Source: Steroidobacteraceae bacterium
Lineage (GTDB): Bacteria; Pseudomonadota; Gammaproteobacteria; Steroidobacterales; Steroidobacteraceae
Assembly (NCBI GenBank): GCA_025451845.1
Contig: JANWJS010000001.1
Location: forward strand, 49,856-113,855
Reading direction: 5' to 3'
DNA: 64,000 nucleotides
Shown here: positions 1 to 9,059 of the stretch, one piece after another
Layout of the letters: every line of letters starts with the position of its first letter
How positions within the stretch are numbered: position 1 is the stretch's first letter
The notes under the pieces: generated by a model
What the model saw: only the letters and a program-made list of their open reading frames with translations
What the model was told of the DNA's origin: nothing
Databases searched by the model: none
Program-made: the position numbers and the translations under genes

Positions 1-1
1 G

Positions 2-724
2 CAGCGGGCGCTGCAAGAACATGCCGACGCAGCCTGGATCATCCGTACTCATATGAATGAGAACGATGCCCGGCTGGACGAGATGCTCACATCCTTGCGT
101 TACGGCTTGCCGACCCTGCCGTTCGTTCCCCGCAAGGGGAAGACACGTAACGGCTTGGTACACGACCCGGAGTACATCGAGCGAGTGTTTCGCTCAATCG
201 ACACCGAGAGTGCCGCGCAGCGCCTGCTCGAGGAGTCCGGCCTCGATTCTCAGCGGCCTCATCATTGCCCACGTAGCCGCAATTCCTGTCGCCGCAACAT
301 CGTGATTACGCTGTGTGGTGACCATCGCGGAGCGAATCCGATGCATTGCATCAGCATCATCGGTGTCGATGGCGCTGATCGTGCGGCGCTGGAAGAACTC
401 GGCCTCACCGTGCGCTCTGCCAAGAACGGCAGTCGTAGCTGGCGATTCGAGACCGTCCGGCGCGATTTTGTCGAGCTCATGGCGCTCGCCAGACAGATTC
501 GCGACAAGCTGGGTGCTCGCTACGTGCTGCAGGGCCGCATTCTTGACCGCTCATTGCCTTTTGTTCGGGCCATCGACGTTCGACCCGGCATGGTATTGGC
601 AACACCGTCGGGAAGATTCGACGCCGTCGAGCATGTAGAGCATGAAGACCTCGACATAGAGGTTCATGACTTGAACGTCGCGCAAACGCACAATTACATC
701 GCAAACGGGATCGTTACGCACAAC
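2..724 (+). other. Intein, C-terminal portion, with remnant of a LAGLIDADG-type endonuclease region
   Basis: About 241 codons of non-helicase sequence lie in frame before the helicase half. The end matches intein blocks F and G: HDLNVAQTHNYI followed by ANGIVTHN, then Ser as first C-extein residue. Penultimate His and terminal Asn are the residues needed for Asn cyclization. The upstream part, with ITLCGDHRGA and a Ser-Trp-Arg-Phe segment, resembles the second half of a LAGLIDADG homing endonuclease. This is judged from memory of UvrD/PcrA inteins and was not searched. The first intein block and the N-extein are outside the window. Confidence 0.9.
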
Positions 725-2200
725 TCGATCTACGGCTGGCGCGGAGCGCGGATCGGGAACGTTCGCGATTTCCAGCGCGATTTTCCGCGCCGCAAGATCT
801 TCCGGCTGGAGCAGAACTACCGCTCCACCGTCGCGATCCTCGCCGCCGCCAACGCTCTGATCGCCAACAACTCCGGCCGTCTCGGCAAGACGCTGTGGAC
901 CAACGGCGAGCCGGGTCTGCCCCTCCAACTCTATGCGGCTTTCAACGAGCGCGACGAGGCGGAGTTCGTCGCACGGCGCGTCGCCGACTACGTCGCCAGC
1001 GGCAACCGCCGCAGCGACATCGCGGTGCTCTACCGATCCAACTCTCAGTCGCGCGCGTTCGAGGAAGCCTTCATCGCCGGGCGCATTCCCTATAAAGTCT
1101 ATGGCGGACTCAGGTTCTTCGAGCGCGCGGAAATCAAGGACTCGCTTGCCTATCTGCGGCTGCTGCTGAATCGCGACGACGATGCTGCCTACGAGCGGGT
1201 CGTGAATCTTCCCACCCGCGGCATCGGCGATCGGACCATCGAGAGCCTGCGCGACGAAGCGCGGGCCGCCGGCATCTCCCTGTGGAAGGCGGCCGGGGCG
1301 CGCAGTGAAGCGCAACAGGGCGGCAGGACCGCCAGCGCGCTGCGCGCTTTCCATGATCTCATCGACCGGCTGGCGCAGGAGACCGCGGGGCTTGCGCTGC
1401 ATGAGCAGATCGATCACGTGCTCAAGGAGAGCGGGCTCATCGAGCATCACGGCCGGGAAAAGTCAGGTCAGGATTCGGCGCGAGCCGAGGCCCGCGGCGA
1501 GCTGGCGCGCAACGAGGCCCGCGTCGAGAACCTGGCGGAGCTGGTGAGCGCCGCCCGCAGCTTCGCCGCCGAGAGCACCGACGGGGAGCTGCCGCCGCTC
1601 GAGTCTTTCCTGGCCCACGCAGCGCTCGAATCCGGCGAGCGCGAGAGCGATGCGGGGCAGGACAGCGTGCAGATGATGACGCTGCACATGGCGAAGGGCC
1701 TCGAATTCATGTACGTGTTCCTCTGCGGCATGGAGGAGGGCCTCTTCCCCCACAACCGCTGCATGTCGGACCTCGAGGCGCTCGAGGAGGAACGCCGCCT
1801 CTGCTACGTGGGCATGACCCGCGCCATGAAGCATCTCTATCTCACCTATGCCGAGCAGCGCCGCCTGCACGGCATGGACACCCATCCCGCGCCCTCGCGT
1901 TTCATCAAAGAGGTGCCGCAGGACATCGTCGCGGAGGTCAGGCCGCGCTTGCAGGCCGCCCGCGCCACGGCCACCCGTGCGCGGCGCGAGCAGCCGGCGG
2001 CCCCGGTGATCAGGTTCCGGACCGAGGCGCCGCCGCCGCCGGGGATGCGCCTCGGCGCCCGGGTGCGGCACGGCAAGTTCGGCGAAGGCGTGGTGTTGAA
2101 TGTCGAGGGGAGCGGCCCGCATGCGCGGGTACAGGTCAACTTCGAGCAGCAGGGCACCAAGTGGCTGATGATGCAGTATGCCAACTTGGAGGCTCTTTAA
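2..2200 (+). CDS. uvrD: DNA helicase II UvrD, C-terminal half, interrupted by an intein (5' end outside window)
   Basis: The frame is open from base 2, so the gene starts upstream of the window; the ATG at 53 lies inside the intein and is not the start. Intein sequence runs to Asn at 722-724. The helicase resumes at Ser 725-727 with SIYGWRGA, the end of the DDDQSIYGWRGA motif of UvrD. QNYRST, LHMAKGLEF and ERRLCYVGMTRA (motifs IV to VI) follow in order. The C-terminus carries the Tudor-like segment VRHGKFGEGVV, as in E. coli UvrD. UvrD is a 3'-5' SF1A helicase of nucleotide excision and mismatch repair; protein splicing would be needed for an active enzyme. The gene ends 132 bp before trkA. 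UvrD, rather than Rep or PcrA, is favoured by the close match through the last 150 residues. Confidence 0.93.
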   Translation, partial: QRALQEHADAAWIIRTHMNENDARLDEMLTSLRYGLPTLPFVPRKGKTRNGLVHDPEYIERVFRSIDTESAAQRLLEESGLDSQRPHHCPRSRNSCRRNIVITLCGDHRGANPMHCISIIGVDGADRAALEELGLTVRSAKNGSRSWRFETVRRDFVELMALARQIRDKLGARYVLQGRILDRSLPFVRAIDVRPGMVLATPSGRFDAVEHVEHEDLDIEVHDLNVAQTHNYIANGIVTHNSIYGWRGARIGNVRDFQRDFPRRKIFRLEQNYRSTVAILAAANALIANNSGRLGKTLWTNGEPGLPLQLYAAFNERDEAEFVARRVADYVASGNRRSDIAVLYRSNSQSRAFEEAFIAGRIPYKVYGGLRFFERAEIKDSLAYLRLLLNRDDDAAYERVVNLPTRGIGDRTIESLRDEARAAGISLWKAAGARSEAQQGGRTASALRAFHDLIDRLAQETAGLALHEQIDHVLKESGLIEHHGREKSGQDSARAEARGELARNEARVENLAELVSAARSFAAESTDGELPPLESFLAHAALESGERESDAGQDSVQMMTLHMAKGLEFMYVFLCGMEEGLFPHNRCMSDLEALEEERRLCYVGMTRAMKHLYLTYAEQRRLHGMDTHPAPSRFIKEVPQDIVAEVRPRLQAARATATRARREQPAAPVIRFRTEAPPPPGMRLGARVRHGKFGEGVVLNVEGSGPHARVQVNFEQQGTKWLMMQYANLEAL

Positions 2201-2202
2201 TG

Positions 2203-2311
2203 GCGCTGGATCGGGGCTCCTGCCCCGCCCAGCGCGTCGGCGGGCAAAAGCGCGGTTTTTGCCCACCGCCTCCGCCACCTTCGGCGGCGGGGCACGTCCC
2301 TGTGCCTGGAA
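2203..2311 (+). repeat. Dispersed palindromic repeat, family A, copy 1 (upstream of trkA)
   Basis: This is a gene-free stretch of about 109 bp with three stem-loops in a row: a GGGG/CCCC hairpin around CTCCT, an A-run/T-run hairpin of the form GGGCAAAA...TTTTTGCCC, and GGCAC...GTGCC. The same arrangement, on the opposite strand, lies at 56985-57090 upstream of gpsA, with long identical stretches at both ends. The middle hairpin could also serve as a terminator for uvrD. Confidence 0.8.
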
Positions 2312-2332
2312 AGAGCTCGCTCTGATCGAATC

Positions 2333-3706
2333 ATGAAAATTCTCATTCTCGGGGCCGGACAGGTCGGCCGTACCGTTGCCCGGCATCTTTCGCGGGAGGA
2401 AGCCAACGAGGTCACCGTCGTCGACTTCAACGAGGACGTGCTGCGCGACCTGCAGGACCGCCTCGACGTCCACACCGTCGTCGGCAATGCCGCCTACCCG
2501 CCGGTTCTCGAGGCAGCCGGTGCGGCCGAGGCGGAGATCATCGTCGCCCTGACCAACAGCGACGAAGTTAACATGATGGCGTGCCAGGTGGCGTTCACGC
2601 TGTTTCGCACGCCAACCAAGATCGCGCGCATCCGCTCGTCCGAGTACACCCAACGGCCGCAGCTCTTCGGCGAGCAGGCGATTCCGGTCGACGTGTTCAT
2701 CAGTCCGGAGCAGCTTGTCACGGAATACATCGAGCGGCTCATCCGCCATCCCGGCGCGCTGCAGGTGCTCGATTTTGCCGCGGGCAAGGTGCGCCTCGTG
2801 GGCGTGCGCGCCATCAGCGGCGGCCTGCTGGTCGGCCACTGTCTGCGGGAGCTGCCGGAGCACCTGGCCCGGATGGAGGTGCGGGTAGTCGCCATCTACC
2901 GCCGCGGCCGCAGCATCCCGCCGGACGGGGCGACGATCATCGAGGAAGGCGACGAGGTGTTCTTCCTGGCCGCGAGCGCTGACATCAAGCGGGTGATCGG
3001 GGAGCTGCGCAGGGAGAGCTCACGGGCGCGCCGGATCGTCATCGCGGGCGGCGGCAACATCGGTTATCGCCTGGCCCGGTCGCTGGAGAAGACGAGCCAG
3101 GTGAAGCTCATCGAGCGCGATACGCGGCGGGCGCGCAAGGTGTCGGAGCTGCTCGAGAACACCATCGTGCTCGCCGGCGACGCCGCGGACGAGGAGCTGC
3201 TGATCGAGGAAAACATCGACAGCACCGACGTGTTCGCCGCGCTCACCAACTCCGAGGAGGCCAACATTCTTTCGGCGATGCTGGCCAAGCGGCTCGGCGC
3301 ACACAAGGTGATGGCGCTGATCAACAAGCCGTCTTACGCCGACCTCATGGAAAGCGGCAACATCGACGTGGCCATCTCGCCCCAGAGCATCACCATCGGC
3401 TCGCTTCTCGCCCACGTGCGCCGCGGCGAAGTGGTGCGCGTGCATTCCCTGCGCCGCGGAGCCGCCGAAGCCATCGAGGCGGTCGTACACGGCGATGAGC
3501 GCAGCTCGCGAGTAGTCGGCAGGACCGTGAGCGACATCCCGCTGCCGGAAGGCTCATCCATCGGCGCGGTGGTGCGCGGCGAGCAGGTGATCATGGCGCA
3601 TCACGACACCTGCGTGCAGTCGGGCGATCACGTCATTCTCTTCCTCTCCGACCGCCGCCACATCGAAGCGGTCGAGCGTCTCTTCACGCGCGCGGCACGC
3701 CCGTGA
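2333..3706 (+). CDS. trkA: Trk potassium uptake regulatory subunit TrkA
   Basis: A 457-residue peripheral membrane protein that binds NAD(H) and gates the TrkH potassium channel. Two RCK units are visible. The first begins with the Rossmann motif GAGQVG at residue 8, and the second with GGGNIG near residue 240. Each is followed by a TrkA_C domain. The length matches E. coli TrkA (458 aa). The ATG at 2333 is followed directly by the nucleotide fold, as usual. The next gene on the same strand is trkH, 143 bp downstream, so channel and gate are encoded together. The gap between them holds two hairpins that could modulate read-through. Confidence 0.96.
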   Translation: MKILILGAGQVGRTVARHLSREEANEVTVVDFNEDVLRDLQDRLDVHTVVGNAAYPPVLEAAGAAEAEIIVALTNSDEVNMMACQVAFTLFRTPTKIARIRSSEYTQRPQLFGEQAIPVDVFISPEQLVTEYIERLIRHPGALQVLDFAAGKVRLVGVRAISGGLLVGHCLRELPEHLARMEVRVVAIYRRGRSIPPDGATIIEEGDEVFFLAASADIKRVIGELRRESSRARRIVIAGGGNIGYRLARSLEKTSQVKLIERDTRRARKVSELLENTIVLAGDAADEELLIEENIDSTDVFAALTNSEEANILSAMLAKRLGAHKVMALINKPSYADLMESGNIDVAISPQSITIGSLLAHVRRGEVVRVHSLRRGAAEAIEAVVHGDERSSRVVGRTVSDIPLPEGSSIGAVVRGEQVIMAHHDTCVQSGDHVILFLSDRRHIEAVERLFTRAARP

Positions 3707-3759
3707 GCGCGGCGCGACATGCTATCGGAGACCTGATGCACCGAACGCGGCCAGGCACA

Positions 3760-3836
3760 GCCGGCAAAAGTCGCGCCTTTTGCCGGCGGCAACGAAGCCA
3801 CTGTCCGAAAAAGCGCCGGCAGGCGACTTTTTCCGG
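3760..3836 (+). repeat. Two A-run/T-run palindromes between trkA and trkH
   Basis: The first hairpin has perfect 11-bp arms (GCCGGCAAAAG, 3760-3770, and its complement 3777-3787) around a 6-nt loop. The second (3805-3836) pairs TCCGAAAAAG with CTTTTTCCGG around a GC-rich inner part. Its inner sequence GCGCCGGCAGGCGAC recurs, one base shorter, in the gap after envC (59639-59668). Both look like members of a dispersed intergenic hairpin family. A partial terminator role is possible. Confidence 0.7.
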
Positions 3837-3849
3837 TTGAGTAGCGCCG

Positions 3850-5304
3850 TTGCTCGGCATCGCGCACCTCCTCGGCATCATTCTCGCCGCCTTCGGGCTC
3901 GCCTATCTCCTGCCGATAGGATGCTCGCTCGCCACCGGCGATGGACTCTGGGCGCGGTTCCTCCTCGCGGCGGCCATCACGGTCGCGGCCGGCCTGGTGC
4001 TCGCGGCGGCCACTTACCGGCACCGGCGGGAGCTCAAGGCGCGCGACGGCTTCCTGCTGATGACGCTCGGATGGATTCTGCTCGCCGCCTCCGCCACGCT
4101 GCCGCTTCTTTTTGCGCTGCCCCAACTGACCTTTACCCGCGCGTTCTTCGAGACCATGTCGGGACTCACGACCACCGGCTCGACCGTGCTCGATGGGCTC
4201 GACTCGCTCGCACCTTCGATCAACTTCTGGCGTCACTCGCTCATCTGGCTCGGCGGCCTCGCGGTCATCGTCGTCGCAGTCGGGGTGATGCCGCTCCTCG
4301 GAGTGGGCGGCATGCAGCTGTCCAAGGCCGAGGCGCCCGGCCCGGTCAAAGACGAGAAGCTCGCGCCGCGCATCACGGAGACCGCCCGATCGCTGTGGGT
4401 GGTTTATGCCCTGCTCACGCTGAGCGGCGTTCTGGCGCTGCGCCTATGCGGCATGACTTGGTTCGATGCGATCTGCCACGCTTTCTCCGCAGTCGCGCTC
4501 GGCGGGTTCTCCACTCACGACGCCAGCATCGGCTACTTCCACTCGGCGGCCATCGAGCTCGTGCTGATCGTCCTCATGCTGATCTCGGCACTCAACTTCG
4601 CGCGTCATTTCGCGGCGCTGCGGCGGCTGTCGCTGAAGCCGTACCGCCTCGATCCGGAGCTCAAAACGTCCGCCATTCTCCTTGCCGCCAGCGTAGTGTT
4701 CATCGCGGGGCTGCTGACGTGGCATGAAGTATTTCCAACCTTCGGCACCGCGCTGCGCTACGCGGCCTTCAACGTGGTGTCGCTTGCGACCACGACCGGC
4801 TGGGTCACGGTCGGTCCCACGGGGTTCACCACCTGGCCGGTGTTTGCGCCGATCTGGATGCTTTTCTTGTCCGGCATCGTCTGCAACACGGGATCGCCCG
4901 GCAGCGGGGTCAAGATGTTCCGTACGCTGGTCCTGGCGCGCCAGGCGGGGCGGGAGCTCAAGCTCCTCGTGCATCCCAGCGCCATGGCCCCGGTGCGCGT
5001 CGGCGGCCGGCCCGTACCGGAGCGCGCGGCCGATGCGGTGCTGGCGTTCATTTTCCTCTACTTCATGACGGTCTCGCTGCTCACCTTCGCGATGTTGCTC
5101 ACGGGAATGAGCTTCGATTGGGCCTTCCGCGTAGTGGTCGCCTCCATCAACAACACCGCGTTCGGCCTGCCCGGTCAGGGCGCCTGGAACCTGCATGGGC
5201 TCACGCAGCAGCAGACTTGGATCTGCACGGCGGCGATGCTTCTCGGGCGCCTGGAGATCTTCAGCGTGATCGTGTTGTTTACGCGGACGTACTGGCGGAA
5301 GTAG
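3850..5304 (+). CDS. trkH: Trk potassium uptake channel subunit TrkH
   Basis: A 484-residue integral membrane potassium channel of the SKT superfamily. Four pore-loop repeats are recognisable from their filters: TTTGST, ALGGFST, TTTGW and a last one around NNTAFGLPG. Hydrophobic helices span the whole protein. The length equals that of E. coli TrkH (483 aa). The start is a TTG, chosen because the first transmembrane helix begins right after it; no ATG fits. It pairs with TrkA encoded just upstream. The last filter departs somewhat from the usual NNxGPG form. Confidence 0.94.
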   Translation: MLGIAHLLGIILAAFGLAYLLPIGCSLATGDGLWARFLLAAAITVAAGLVLAAATYRHRRELKARDGFLLMTLGWILLAASATLPLLFALPQLTFTRAFFETMSGLTTTGSTVLDGLDSLAPSINFWRHSLIWLGGLAVIVVAVGVMPLLGVGGMQLSKAEAPGPVKDEKLAPRITETARSLWVVYALLTLSGVLALRLCGMTWFDAICHAFSAVALGGFSTHDASIGYFHSAAIELVLIVLMLISALNFARHFAALRRLSLKPYRLDPELKTSAILLAASVVFIAGLLTWHEVFPTFGTALRYAAFNVVSLATTTGWVTVGPTGFTTWPVFAPIWMLFLSGIVCNTGSPGSGVKMFRTLVLARQAGRELKLLVHPSAMAPVRVGGRPVPERAADAVLAFIFLYFMTVSLLTFAMLLTGMSFDWAFRVVVASINNTAFGLPGQGAWNLHGLTQQQTWICTAAMLLGRLEIFSVIVLFTRTYWRK

Positions 5305-5403
5305 CCCGGCGGCGGCGCGCGACGGCGCGTAGTGTCGCTTGGGCGCCGCAGAACAGGCCGTGCCGGGCCCAATACAGCGCCTGCGCCGCAGAGAGCTCGG
5401 ACG

Positions 5404-5832
5404 TCAACTATGAATGTAGCTCTGCAGTTGCTCGATCGTCTGCTGCTGATCCTCGATGACCGCCTTCACGAGGTCGCCGATCGAGATCATGCCGACTATG
5501 CGCCCGCCCTCGATCACTGGCAGATGGCGGATGTGGTGCTCGGTCATGAGGCGCATGCAGTCCTGCACCGAGTTGTCGGGTGAGACCGTGATGACCGAGG
5601 AGGTCATGATCTGCCGGACCGGCGTCTCGGCGGAAGAGCGGCCGAGCAGTACGACTTTGCGCGCGTAGTCGCGCTCGGAGACGATGCCGGAGAGTTCGGT
5701 GCCGCGCATCACGAGGAGCGCGCCGACGTGGCGGTCCGCCATCATGCGGATTGCCTCGAGCACCGCGCACTCGGGCTCGACGCTGAAGAGGGCCCGACCT
5801 TTGCGATCGAGCAGGTGACGCACGAGTGTCAT
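5404..5832 (-). CDS. Tandem CBS-domain protein
   Basis: A 142-residue protein consisting of two CBS motifs and little else. The first spans roughly residues 10-60 with the phrase HVGALLV and the second about 75-130 with HIRHLPVIE. CBS pairs bind adenosyl ligands (AMP, ATP, SAM) and sense energy state; stand-alone pairs of this kind have no fixed pathway. A strong ribosome-binding site (GGAGG) lies 6 nt before the ATG. The gene faces trkH tail to tail and lies downstream of the SIMPL gene on the same strand with a 48-bp gap. The partner is unknown. Confidence 0.9.
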   Translation of the reverse strand: MTLVRHLLDRKGRALFSVEPECAVLEAIRMMADRHVGALLVMRGTELSGIVSERDYARKVVLLGRSSAETPVRQIMTSSVITVSPDNSVQDCMRLMTEHHIRHLPVIEGGRIVGMISIGDLVKAVIEDQQQTIEQLQSYIHS

Positions 5833-5880
5833 GCTCTACCTCCGACATTGCGGCACGCGCCGCTTCCGGTCGGAGACAGA

Positions 5881-6609
5881 CTAGCGCTTAGCGGGGGAGA
5901 CTTCCACCATCAAGGTAACGGTGGCGTTGATATCCATCGTGCCGCCCTCGACGGGGGTCGCGGGCGCTGCGGCCGCCATTTCAACGGCGGCAGGCCTGAA
6001 CTGTCGGTAGATCGGGAATACCGCCGGGCTCTGCTCACTCACCGATAGCACCCGGACAATCTTGAGGCCGAGAGCGCCGGCGAGCGCATCGGCATCCTGT
6101 CGGGCGCGCAGAGCCGCCTCCCGCAGCGCCTCGGCTCGCGCAGCATCCTCGTTGCGCAGGGTGAAGCGGATATCCTGAACGTTGTTCGAGCCTGCCTGCG
6201 TCGCGGCGTCGATCACTCGGCCGACGCTGCCCAGGTCATCCAGCCTGACCTCGACCACGTTGCTTGCGGTGTACCCCACGATCGAGGGCGTACGGCCATT
6301 CCTGGGATAGTTGTAGTTGGGGCTGATGGAGTATTCCGTGGTCGTGAGCTGCGTGCCCGAGGCCGCTGCCTTCTTCACGGCCGCGAGCACCGCCGAGAGG
6401 CGAGCGGCATTCTGCTGTGCGGCAGCTTCCGACCTCTGCGCCTGGGTCGTCACACCGATGTCGATGTAAACTCGGTCGGGGGTTTTGGACACCTTTGCCT
6501 GGCCAGTCACCTCGATGGTGGCCGGCCGTGCCGGCGGCGATCCCGGAAAAGGCTGGGCAATTGCCCACGAGGAAGCGGCAGTCAGCGCGACGGCGGCGAG
6601 CAGTCTCAT
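5881..6609 (-). CDS. SIMPL-domain (DUF541) periplasmic protein
   Basis: A 242-residue protein with a clear cleavable signal peptide (residues 1-18, ending AIA-Q). A SIMPL/DUF541 domain then covers nearly the whole mature chain, with the opening phrase IEVTGQAKVSKTPDRVYI typical of the family (E. coli YggE). Members are periplasmic or outer-membrane associated and have been linked to oxidative stress tolerance, but no enzymatic activity is established. The start is ATG at 6609, 24 bp from the divergent HExxH gene, so a short shared promoter region is implied. Confidence 0.9.
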   Translation of the reverse strand: MRLLAAVALTAASSWAIAQPFPGSPPARPATIEVTGQAKVSKTPDRVYIDIGVTTQAQRSEAAAQQNAARLSAVLAAVKKAAASGTQLTTTEYSISPNYNYPRNGRTPSIVGYTASNVVEVRLDDLGSVGRVIDAATQAGSNNVQDIRFTLRNEDAARAEALREAALRARQDADALAGALGLKIVRVLSVSEQSPAVFPIYRQFRPAAVEMAAAAPATPVEGGTMDINATVTLMVEVSPAKR

Positions 6610-6633
6610 GCAGACATTCTACCCGGCTGGATC

Positions 6634-7014
6634 GTGAAAATTGGACGCAGCGTAACCCTCCCGGGTTCCCTTCGCGCGGCGCTCGCGGCCGCGTTGGGCG
6701 AGCCCGTTTGCCACGTCCGCATCATCGAGTATTCACTGTATGCCCGGCTGCACCACCGGGCCATCGCCACTACCCGGCGGCGGCACATTTACCTGCGCGG
6801 CTCCGCCGAGGAGTTCTTCGACGATCCGCGGCTCATGTTGCACGAGTACTATCATGTGCTGAAGCAGTGGGAGCCGGGCAATCTGACCCTCGCGCGTTAC
6901 TGCCTGGAGTGGCTGCGCCACGGCTACCGGAACAACCGTTTCGAAGTCGAGGCGCGCGCTTTTGCCGACACGCATTCTGCTGCGCTGCGCGCAGGACTGA
7001 CGTGGGCTGACTAG
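6634..7014 (+). CDS. Small protein with a zinc-metalloprotease-like HExxH motif
   Basis: A 126-residue protein starting at GTG. The centre carries HEYYH (about residues 69-73) within LMLHEYYHVL, the zinc-binding pattern of metallopeptidases. A following helix contains an acidic EVEARAF segment that could supply the third ligand (Glu). Small stand-alone proteins with this plan resemble the DUF4157/eCIS-core group, but I cannot assign a family with certainty. No signal peptide is seen. It is divergent from the SIMPL gene and precedes mnmG by 125 bp. Function is unknown; it may be a structural rather than catalytic zinc protein. Confidence 0.7.
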   Translation: MKIGRSVTLPGSLRAALAAALGEPVCHVRIIEYSLYARLHHRAIATTRRRHIYLRGSAEEFFDDPRLMLHEYYHVLKQWEPGNLTLARYCLEWLRHGYRNNRFEVEARAFADTHSAALRAGLTWAD

Positions 7015-7104
7015 CCGAGGATGACCCTCGGGGGCGGAGGCGGGCACCGGCCGGACAGCGGCAATCCCCGGGATGAGGCATCGCCGGGACCGCCGATCCA
7101 GCCC

Positions 7105-7132
7105 TTGTTCGCGCGCCCGCGGCCTCTACAAT
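7105..7132 (+). promoter_or_regulatory. Putative sigma-70 promoter of mnmG
   Basis: TTGTTC (7105-7110) and TACAAT (7127-7132) are spaced by 16 bp. The expected start point, 7 nt after the -10 box, falls at or next to the mnmG ATG (7140). The transcript would therefore have almost no leader, and no Shine-Dalgarno sequence can be placed. Confidence 0.55.
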
Positions 7133-7139
7133 ATTCAGG

Positions 7140-9059
7140 ATGCGCTTTTCTCAAGGTTTTGACGTGATCGTCATCGGCGGTGGCCACGCCGGCACGGAAG
7201 CCGCGCTGGCGGCAGCGCGCATGGGTGCGCGCACGTTGCTTCTTACCCAGAGCATCGAGACGCTGGGTCAGATGAGCTGCAATCCCGCGGTGGGCGGCAT
7301 CGGCAAGGGCCACCTCGTGCGCGAGATCGACGCGCTGGGCGGGGCCATGGCGCGGGCGACCGATCGCGCGGGTATTCAATTTCGCACGCTGAACAGCAGC
7401 AAGGGTCCGGCGGTACGGGCGACCCGCGCCCAGGCCGATCGCCAGCTCTACAGGAAGGCGATTCGCTCGCTGCTCGAGACCGAGCCACGGCTGTCGCTCT
7501 TCCAGCAGGAAGCCGCGGACCTTCTGGTCGCGGGCGAGACGGTGACGGGAGTCGTCACGGTGAGCGGCATGACCTTCGAAGCACCTGCGGTGGTGCTCAC
7601 GGTGGGCACTTTCCTCGGCGGCCGGATCCACGTGGGGCTCGATAACTACCAGGGCGGTCGTGCCGGCGATCCGCCCTCGAACCGGCTCGCGAGCCGGCTG
7701 CGGGAGCTGCCGCTGCGCGTCGGACGGCTCAAGACCGGCACGCCGCCACGGCTGGACGGGCGCACGCTCGACTTCTCGGCGATGACTCGGCAGGCCAGCG
7801 ATGCCCCATTGCCGGTGTTTTCGTTTCTTGGGCGGTCCGAAGACCACCCAAAGCAGATTGATTGTTTCATTACTCATACGAATGAGCGGACTCACGAGAT
7901 CATCCGGGCTGCACTGGATCGATCCCCTATGTTTACCGGCGTCATCGAGGGTGTGGGCCCGAGGTACTGTCCGTCCATCGAGGACAAGATTTTCCGCTTT
8001 GCCGACAAGCCTTCGCATCAGATCTTCGTCGAGCCGGAAGGCCTCGACACGCACGAGATCTATCCCAACGGGATCTCCACCAGCCTGCCGTTCGACGTCC
8101 AGTACGAGCTCGTGCACAGCATCCCTGGATGCGAGCGGGCGCACCTGACGCGGCCGGGCTATGCGATCGAGTACGACTACTTCGATCCGCGGGACCTGCA
8201 TCCCTCGCTCGAGACCCGCCTCATCCACGGACTTTTCTTCGCCGGGCAGATCAATGGCACGACGGGGTACGAAGAAGCTGCAGCGCAGGGCGTCGTCGCC
8301 GGCATCAACGCGGCGCTGACCTTCCGGCAGTGCGAAGCCTGGGTCCCGAAGCGCAGCGAGGCTTATCTGGGCGTACTCATCGATGACCTCGTGACGCGGG
8401 GGACCCGGGAGCCCTACCGCATGTTCACCAGCCGCGCCGAGCATCGGCTGCTGCTGCGAGAGGACAACGCCGACCTGCGCCTGACGCCGCTGGGCCGCGA
8501 GCTCGGCCTGGTGGACGAGGAGCGCTGGCGCCTCTTCGAGGCGAAGCAGCGCCTGTCGGAGGACGAGACGGCGCGGCTGCAGCGCGTGCGCGTGCGCCCC
8601 GACGGGGCATCCGCGGACTGGTCTCAGCGAGTCCTCTCCGGACCCCTGACCCGGGACTATTCGGCATTCGAGCTGCTGCGGCGCCCGGAAGTCAGCTACG
8701 AGGCGCTGCTCGAGGTCGCGGGTATCCCGGACTGGCTCGCCGCGCCCTCCGATGACCGCATTCCCCCGCAGGTAAGGGCCCAGGTCGAGGCTTGCGCGAA
8801 GTACGCGGGTTACATCGAGCGCCAGCGCGAGGAGATCGACCGTCAGCGCCGCAACGAGGAGACGAAGCTGCCGGACGGCATCGACTACGACCAGGTGGCG
8901 GGACTCTCACACGAGGCACGTGGCCGCCTGGCAGAGTATCGCCCCGCCACGGTCGGGCAGGCCGGCCGGGTGCCGGGCGTGACGCCCGCTGCCGTCACGC
9001 TGCTGCTGGTCCATCTGAAGAAGCTCAGTCTCGCGGCGGAGCACGCGCGGGTAGCATGA
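7140..9059 (+). CDS. mnmG: tRNA uridine-5-carboxymethylaminomethyl modification enzyme MnmG (GidA)
   Basis: A 639-residue FAD enzyme that, with MnmE, installs cmnm5 groups on U34 of certain tRNAs. The N-terminus has the dinucleotide fold [11 protein letters not shown], followed by the family signatures [13 protein letters not shown] and GTFLGG. The later segment [13 protein letters not shown] and the helical C-terminal domain that contacts tRNA and MnmE are also complete. Length is close to E. coli MnmG (629 aa). Its partner mnmE is at 16620-17972 on the other strand. The stop overlaps the pyrF start (ATGA), so the two are translationally coupled. The common neighbour rsmG is absent. Confidence 0.97.
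   Translation: MRFSQGFDVIVIGGGHAGTEAALAAARMGARTLLLTQSIETLGQMSCNPAVGGIGKGHLVREIDALGGAMARATDRAGIQFRTLNSSKGPAVRATRAQADRQLYRKAIRSLLETEPRLSLFQQEAADLLVAGETVTGVVTVSGMTFEAPAVVLTVGTFLGGRIHVGLDNYQGGRAGDPPSNRLASRLRELPLRVGRLKTGTPPRLDGRTLDFSAMTRQASDAPLPVFSFLGRSEDHPKQIDCFITHTNERTHEIIRAALDRSPMFTGVIEGVGPRYCPSIEDKIFRFADKPSHQIFVEPEGLDTHEIYPNGISTSLPFDVQYELVHSIPGCERAHLTRPGYAIEYDYFDPRDLHPSLETRLIHGLFFAGQINGTTGYEEAAAQGVVAGINAALTFRQCEAWVPKRSEAYLGVLIDDLVTRGTREPYRMFTSRAEHRLLLREDNADLRLTPLGRELGLVDEERWRLFEAKQRLSEDETARLQRVRVRPDGASADWSQRVLSGPLTRDYSAFELLRRPEVSYEALLEVAGIPDWLAAPSDDRIPPQVRAQVEACAKYAGYIERQREEIDRQRRNEETKLPDGIDYDQVAGLSHEARGRLAEYRPATVGQAGRVPGVTPAAVTLLLVHLKKLSLAAEHARVA

Noticed and set aside
53..724. ATG at 53 as the start of a complete helicase gene
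   Set aside because: The frame is open to the window edge and the sequence before 725 is intein, so this ATG is internal.
1463..2863. Long open frame on the minus strand across uvrD and trkA
   Set aside because: It is antisense to two clear genes and shows only arginine, alanine and histidine-rich translation, typical of high-GC shadow frames.
7011..8444. 477-codon minus-strand frame under mnmG
   Set aside because: It lies entirely antisense to mnmG, with no recognisable motif or ribosome-binding site.
8792..9055. Extended N-terminus for pyrF
   Set aside because: This part lies inside mnmG in another frame; the family start is at 9056.
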